Source of the DNA: Neisseria dentiae
Lineage (GTDB): Bacteria; Pseudomonadota; Gammaproteobacteria; Burkholderiales; Neisseriaceae
Assembly: GCF_014055005.1 (NCBI RefSeq)
Contig: NZ_CP059570.1
Location: 434,001-498,000 of the forward strand
DNA length: 64,000 nt
Direction: 5' to 3'
Positions 63,999 through 64,000 of the stretch are shown piece by piece. The position numbers and the translations under genes are program-made. The notes beneath the pieces were generated by a model that saw only the letters and a program-made list of their open reading frames with translations, had not been told where the DNA came from and did not search any database. The first letter of the stretch is position 1. Each line of letters begins with the position of its first letter.

Positions 63999-64000
63999 GG

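Overview
The window reads as a stretch of a Neisseria-type chromosome. The 12-mer AGGCCGTCTGAA (the AG variant of the neisserial DNA uptake sequence, DUS) and its complement occur dozens of times, often as close inverted pairs behind genes. Neisserial dRS3/NIME-type repeats (ATTCCC-N8-GGGAAT pairs) are also common. The house-keeping genes (argG, parE, ligA, recO-pdxJ-acpS, recA, trpE, glmM, ppk and others) look betaproteobacterial. The AG form of the DUS points to a commensal or animal-associated Neisseria rather than N. meningitidis or N. gonorrhoeae; the species cannot be fixed from the sequence alone.

Layout. 1-9.5 kb: argG (cut by the left edge), a CinA/MoaB-domain protein, a subtilisin-like autotransporter, ETF-ubiquinone oxidoreductase, and parE. 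9.6-16.6 kb: galU, ligA, acpS, pdxJ, recO and trmA, all on the minus strand, with two MITE-like repeats inserted among them. 16.7-23.1 kb: a small membrane protein, a lipoprotein with a possible adhesin-complex-like domain, a dihydrolipoyl dehydrogenase-like protein beside a peroxiredoxin-glutaredoxin fusion, riboflavin synthase and a nucleoside transporter. 23.4-31.2 kb: bcp, an acetyltransferase, ogt, a small membrane protein, xerD, mogA, an MTA/MTI phosphorylase, adhP, suhB and trmJ. 31.2-37.6 kb: a DUF1853 protein, a lipoprotein, rpsO, a LysR regulator divergent from doxX plus a nitroreductase, and ppk. 37.8-40.3 kb: a DUS-free accessory trio (lipoprotein, 333-residue soluble protein, coiled-coil membrane protein) that looks like an effector/immunity-type module and is the best candidate here for an undescribed system. 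40.3-49.6 kb: prmB, glmM, dedA, speB, a membrane protein and a proVW-proX glycine betaine transporter whose binding-protein gene is broken three times. 50-62.7 kb: a zinc peptidase, an AlgZ/FimS-like histidine kinase divergent from argH, era, purK, trpE, recA, adk, rnc and a fused two-domain glycosyltransferase. 62.7-64 kb: a decayed IS5-family element and repeats.

Functional links. argG and argH, the last two steps of arginine synthesis, both lie in the window but about 50 kb apart. recO, pdxJ and acpS form a conserved block. The lipoamide dehydrogenase-like protein and the Prx-Grx fusion probably form a thiol-peroxide defence pair. The LysR/doxX/nitroreductase set looks like a self-contained redox-stress unit. 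The intergenic space is unusually repeat-rich. It holds a MITE family with 16-bp ends and 5-bp target duplications, composites with the same ends but NIME cores, a second MITE sharing ends with the IS5-family element, and a perfect 54-bp inverted repeat.
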